Positions 60,433-64,000 of a stretch of DNA of 64,000 nt are shown piece by piece (within the stretch, counting starts at the first letter, position 1; each line of letters begins with the position of its first letter). A program made the translations under genes and the position numbers. The DNA is from Winogradskyella ouciana. GTDB taxonomy: Bacteria; Bacteroidota; Bacteroidia; Flavobacteriales; Flavobacteriaceae. The stretch lies in the NCBI RefSeq assembly GCF_009709615.1, contig NZ_WJYA01000003.1:124001-188000 (forward strand), in the 5' to 3' direction. The notes under the pieces were generated by a model. That model was not told the origin of the DNA. It did not search any database and was given only the letters and a program-made list of their open reading frames with translations.

Positions 60433-63332
60433 TGTAAATTTGCTTTACGATTAATAACCTTATTATTATCAATTTCTGGTGCTATGGATGCTAGATATTC
60501 AGAACTTTTGGCAGATTTATTCTCCACAAAAGGTCGAATCTGAAATAACCACAATTTATTATCCTTAAATCCAAATTCCACATCATAGGCTTGCGATTTA
60601 GAGCCGCCTTCAGAATCCATTTTAGCCCTCACCTTTTTTGCGATTTTCCTTATATCTTCAATATTTTGGGAGTTTAATATCGGTTCATTAAAAGCTGTAT
60701 AGTGGTTTTTAGTGCCTCCGCTCTTTGGCAGCCTTATATAATCGGGTTGGCGTGCTGGACTTAGTAAATAATTATTGTCATTTGTAATGAGCCGTGTTTC
60801 GGCAGATTGTCCATCTACCGCTCCACCTGCACCACGACTAAAAGCAACCGTTAAATCATCAACATTCCCAGAGTTGATGCCTTTAGTAATCATAACACCA
60901 GAATAATCCACATCTACACTTGGAATAATTAAAATCGACGGGAATACATTTTCTGGATTGGATAAATATTTTTGTCTCCACTTAAAACTGCGTTCTGTAT
61001 ATGCTGAAGCCCAGACGCGCTTTATACCTGATATAATTTCGTTTTCATCTAATATGTTGAACAGAGTGAGATTTAGTCCTGCACCTGTGAATTCCTTAAG
61101 ATCTTCCATGTTAGTATCACTACGTAAAAACACAGGGACGTTTCCTATGGAATTACCAAATATGGATCTGAATTGAGATTTTAAATCTGAAACAAAATCT
61201 AGTCTTAGGTCAATATTAACTATAGCTTTATGAAGCTTATCCAGAGCAGCTAATTGAAATGCCTCTACGTCATCATCACTTTTACCTTCATTTTGCATTT
61301 GCTGAGCTGTATTAAACGTATTATTAAGATATTCCCAATACGTTTTAGACTGACCTGGCATTTGCTGATCCATATGTTGTCTAAAAACTCCGAAGGGAAT
61401 CACTAGACCTTCTACGACATTCTCAGGAAACATATTTTTCAATTCACCTAAATTAGCTGCTTTAGGTCCACAAATTTTCCCTGAATCATTAGCATCTAAG
61501 TCGCGCATACTAATAACCTTTGTTTTATTAAGTTGAATTTGATCCACTGGCACCTCAACCATACTTTTATTACGCTCCTTTTTCTCAAATAGTCCTTTTT
61601 CTGTTGAGGACATATCATCCGCTTCTTTTAGGATTAAATTACCTTTATTTGAAACAGCATAGAATACGGTTTTACCGTGATAAGATTTCAGTGCTTTTAG
61701 ATTATCATAAGACAATGCTGCATTTGGTATCCCTAAATTTCTTGCCAATAATTGTACATGAGACACTAAGTTTCCTTCTGAAACGGTCATTATACCGGCT
61801 ACAGGTTTTAAGTCTGAAGGTGGTCTCTCAAAAATGTAAATCTTCTTGGAATCCACATCAACATGATCAGGGTTACCATCGACAACCACCAACTCGCCAT
61901 ACGCATATCCTGGATTTAAACCTCTAAAACTACTTGCGTTATCAACACCTACAACATCATTATTTAAATCAGTAATATCGGCAAAAAAGTTCCCTAGTTT
62001 GCTAACGGACTCTCCAAGACTTAATGCTACACTACTTCTCACTCTATCATCAATAAATCCATAAGCCAATGGTTCAAATTCCGTATAGGTATTTACAACT
62101 TCAGCATAATTTGATTTGGCCATTGCTGCGCTCCATTCTACCACACTGCGCGAAATATTTAAAAATTCAGCAAGCTTTTCAATAGTAAGTTCATTTGCCG
62201 TATATATTGTGGTCAACTGATGCTCTATTGCATTGTATTCCCATTCTTCAATCAGACCTGTACCGTTTGCTGCACAAACTAAATTCATTATTTTATAAAA
62301 ATTTTGTTGAAGGTTTTGGGGTTGCCATTCCTGTATTTTGGTCAAAAAAAAGTGTTCAAGATCATTCGAGATATCCAATACCGTTAATCTATCTTTTGAT
62401 GAAGAAAACGTAGTTAAGCCTTCTCGTATAGCATTTAAAGCTTCGGTAATGTTAGGAATTATGACATCAACCTCCACACCTTCATTGGTCGTTACAAAAT
62501 CCAATAAATGCTGAGTTACCTCATTGTCTAAAGCCAGTTTCTTTATTTCAGACATAAACTTTGATAAGTCCAGAGGCGCATAATTTTCACGCATGGTGGA
62601 AATCAATTCCACAAAATCATCTTTTATGGCATTAGATAATTTAGGTTGATGCTTGTCGTAAAACCTTATCACCTTTTCTACATCTGAAGCTTCAGGCTGT
62701 CCGTGAATTTTAATTCTTAGATCCATAAACGGCTCGTATTCCTCTGAAATGGTTTTGGATTGACTGCGCATCAATTGAGCAACATTGCTATCTCCATTAT
62801 GTGGAATATCCTTTAAAGCTTGCTTAATTAAAAAATAATTTTGCTTTATAAGTTCTTCATCTTTCAGAATAGTCTCAAAAAATTCTTTTCCCCAAGCTTC
62901 TTCGTCTTCAGACTGTATGGCGCCTCTATAAAATTGTCCTTTTCGAAGTATCCAACCATCATCGATGCTTGCTAAGTATTTATTCAGTTGGTATTGTTTT
63001 AAGCGGTTAAAATTGTTGGTTTTATCCAGAAATGGATATATATCGTTCGATGCCAATATTTCACCCAAATAAAGGCTATTGGTTTTTCTAAGATTTAAGG
63101 CGCTTTCCTTAAATGTGGCATGTTGAATGCCACCACCAATACTATCAGGGCACGGATCTCTTGCCTCTCTGATGCTATCATCTTCACAAAACCATTTTAT
63201 ACGGTGATATGGACCTCGTATATCACTTTTATAGGTTTTAATTAAATCCTTAATTTGTGAATTAGAAAGTTCTTGTGCATTTATATTAAAGCATATAGAC
63301 AAACATGCAATTAAAACTATTGAGGCTTTCAT
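60429..63332 (-). CDS. Exported dikinase-like protein: phosphohistidine domain followed by PPDK/GWD-type ATP-binding domain
   Basis: 967 residues from MKASIVLIACLS, a Sec signal ending INAQ (about residue 20). The region 25-450 is helical and unassigned. A mobile phosphohistidine-like domain is marked by EGNLVSHVQLLARNLGIPNA with His525, then a C-terminal PPDK-type ATP-binding domain (about 610-945): CGPKAANLGELKNMF, LRSDTNMEDLKEFTGAG, and VEFGFKDNKLWLFQIRPF. His domain before ATP domain is the order of plant glucan water dikinase and not of PEP synthase, which has it reversed. A signal peptide on an ATP-using dikinase is unexpected. An alternative start at 63368 only adds residues before the signal. 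Confidence 0.82.
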   Translation of the reverse strand: MKASIVLIACLSICFNINAQELSNSQIKDLIKTYKSDIRGPYHRIKWFCEDDSIREARDPCPDSIGGGIQHATFKESALNLRKTNSLYLGEILASNDIYPFLDKTNNFNRLKQYQLNKYLASIDDGWILRKGQFYRGAIQSEDEEAWGKEFFETILKDEELIKQNYFLIKQALKDIPHNGDSNVAQLMRSQSKTISEEYEPFMDLRIKIHGQPEASDVEKVIRFYDKHQPKLSNAIKDDFVELISTMRENYAPLDLSKFMSEIKKLALDNEVTQHLLDFVTTNEGVEVDVIIPNITEALNAIREGLTTFSSSKDRLTVLDISNDLEHFFLTKIQEWQPQNLQQNFYKIMNLVCAANGTGLIEEWEYNAIEHQLTTIYTANELTIEKLAEFLNISRSVVEWSAAMAKSNYAEVVNTYTEFEPLAYGFIDDRVRSSVALSLGESVSKLGNFFADITDLNNDVVGVDNASSFRGLNPGYAYGELVVVDGNPDHVDVDSKKIYIFERPPSDLKPVAGIMTVSEGNLVSHVQLLARNLGIPNAALSYDNLKALKSYHGKTVFYAVSNKGNLILKEADDMSSTEKGLFEKKERNKSMVEVPVDQIQLNKTKVISMRDLDANDSGKICGPKAANLGELKNMFPENVVEGLVIPFGVFRQHMDQQMPGQSKTYWEYLNNTFNTAQQMQNEGKSDDDVEAFQLAALDKLHKAIVNIDLRLDFVSDLKSQFRSIFGNSIGNVPVFLRSDTNMEDLKEFTGAGLNLTLFNILDENEIISGIKRVWASAYTERSFKWRQKYLSNPENVFPSILIIPSVDVDYSGVMITKGINSGNVDDLTVAFSRGAGGAVDGQSAETRLITNDNNYLLSPARQPDYIRLPKSGGTKNHYTAFNEPILNSQNIEDIRKIAKKVRAKMDSEGGSKSQAYDVEFGFKDNKLWLFQIRPFVENKSAKSSEYLASIAPEIDNNKVINRKANLQ

Positions 63333-63452
63333 CTTTAAAATTTTGTGCATATAACAAAGATATTGCAATTAATAGCACTTATAATAAAAGTTACGCCTAT
63401 TTAAATCTATTGCGTTAAGAATATTCTGAAATGCATTAATTAATGCTGTCCT

Positions 63453-63899
63453 TCACTTCTCTATTAGTCTTCTATGGTAATTAACTTGCCCCAAATGATA
63501 AGCCAAATGCATTGCTAAATGCACTAGAAAATATTCTGTAGAAGTCGGTTTTTCAAACACACGATGTTTGTATTGTTGTTCTAAATCCTGTGGTGTAAGT
63601 TTTGACAACGTATTTTCAACAACGACAATAGTATCGTCAATTTGTTTTATTAATTCTATCCTTGGCACATCTTTAAGTGAAAATTCCAAATCGCGTTGTC
63701 TTATATAGCCTGTGTTTCCTAATGCCGCACCAATAAAATGATTCAAATTTCCAACCAAATGAAGTCCTAAGTGTCCTGCTGAATTTGTTATTTCACCTGG
63801 TGTTAACCAGAGATTAGATTCAACTTTATAGCCATTTATTTCTTCTTTTAATTTACTTAAATCTCTCTTAAATAGCTTTATTAAACTGTCTGTGGACAT
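63453..63899 (-). CDS. DinB-like protein (DUF1572 type)
   Basis: 148 residues in four helices: MSTDSLIKLFKRDLSKLKEEI, TNSAGHLGLHLVGNLNHFIGAAL with His, and LVHLAMHLAYHLGQVNYHRRLI with the conserved His pair. Same superfamily as the protein at 46022, but only distantly similar. Metal-dependent transferase fold; the substrate is unknown. Single gene. Confidence 0.85.
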   Translation of the reverse strand: MSTDSLIKLFKRDLSKLKEEINGYKVESNLWLTPGEITNSAGHLGLHLVGNLNHFIGAALGNTGYIRQRDLEFSLKDVPRIELIKQIDDTIVVVENTLSKLTPQDLEQQYKHRVFEKPTSTEYFLVHLAMHLAYHLGQVNYHRRLIEK

Positions 63900-63970
63900 A
63901 CTATTGTTTTTGTGAATGTTAATGTTCCGTTATTGTATTCTTACTTCTCAAAAATAGGCATTAATTGACT

Positions 63971-63978
63971 TACTTTTG
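63971..63978 (+). promoter_or_regulatory. Putative -7 box TACTTTTG
   Basis: TAnnTTTG match, 4 bases before the ATG at 63983, which would give an almost leaderless transcript. The gene runs out of the window, so the assignment is weak. Confidence 0.4.
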
Positions 63979-63982
63979 CACC

Positions 63983-64000
63983 ATGCAAAACCAACAGCGA
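63983..64000 (+). CDS. Start of an unidentified gene (partial, six codons)
   Basis: ATG CAA AAC CAA CAG CGA follows a TAnnTTTG box at the window edge. Only six codons are visible (MQNQQR), too few to identify a product. Confidence 0.3.

Overview
The window is a piece of a low-GC Bacteroidota chromosome, most likely a marine member of the Flavobacteriaceae. The evidence is: TAnnTTTG-type -7 promoter boxes, few Shine-Dalgarno sequences and frequent TTG starts; many lipoproteins with an [ILT]SC lipobox; a type IX secretion C-terminal sorting domain; a fused two-part 2-oxoacid dehydrogenase E1; and several families largely confined to this phylum (DUF4294, DUF4268, DUF6090, tricorn-like S41 proteases). 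I saw no rRNA, tRNA, CRISPR array, IS transposase or integrase.

Layout. 0.1-12.6 kb: secreted and peptide-degrading enzymes (gamma-glutamyltransferase, tricorn-like protease, TAP-like alpha/beta hydrolase), an ATP-grasp enzyme, a NYN-domain protein, a DUF2188 protein and small ORFs. The gaps hold at least five copies of a REP-like GTCATTGCGAG palindrome and two copies of a second repeat. 13-30.6 kb: mostly core genes, namely uvrA, a LOG-family protein, an exported nuclease with a T9SS signal, an inactivated M1-peptidase-like protein joined to a probable outer-membrane barrel, the E1 fusion, five methyltransferases, a ZIP transporter and a DUF4268 protein. 30.7-38.6 kb: an array of ten cassette-like units. 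Each starts with GTT plus a short unique sequence and ends with the exact or near-exact reverse complement of that start, followed by a 130-200 bp imperfect palindrome. This is the organisation expected of integron attC cassettes without an integrase. Cargo includes small membrane proteins, lipoproteins, a barrel protein, a TetR-thioesterase pair and a DUF6090 protein. 38.6-46.5 kb: a VOC lipoprotein, an NTF2-like protein, then a block of two multidomain exported esterases divergent from a LytS/LytTR two-component system and flanked by an imperfect direct repeat, then a DinB-like protein. 46.5-55.1 kb: hemolysin III, DUF4294, M42 peptidase, class V aminotransferase, NUDIX, PrsW, and a three-gene biotin-dependent acyl-CoA carboxylase set. 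55.3-63.4 kb: two SxxK serine hydrolases, an Npt-type nucleotide-translocase-like protein with a helical-repeat tail, and an exported dikinase-like protein whose domain order resembles plant glucan water dikinase.

The two most interesting regions are the attC-like cassette array (30.7-38.6 kb) and the exported dikinase / nucleotide-translocase neighbourhood (55.3-63.4 kb), which raises the possibility of ATP-dependent chemistry outside the cytoplasm. Functions here are read from motifs and family resemblance; no database search was run.
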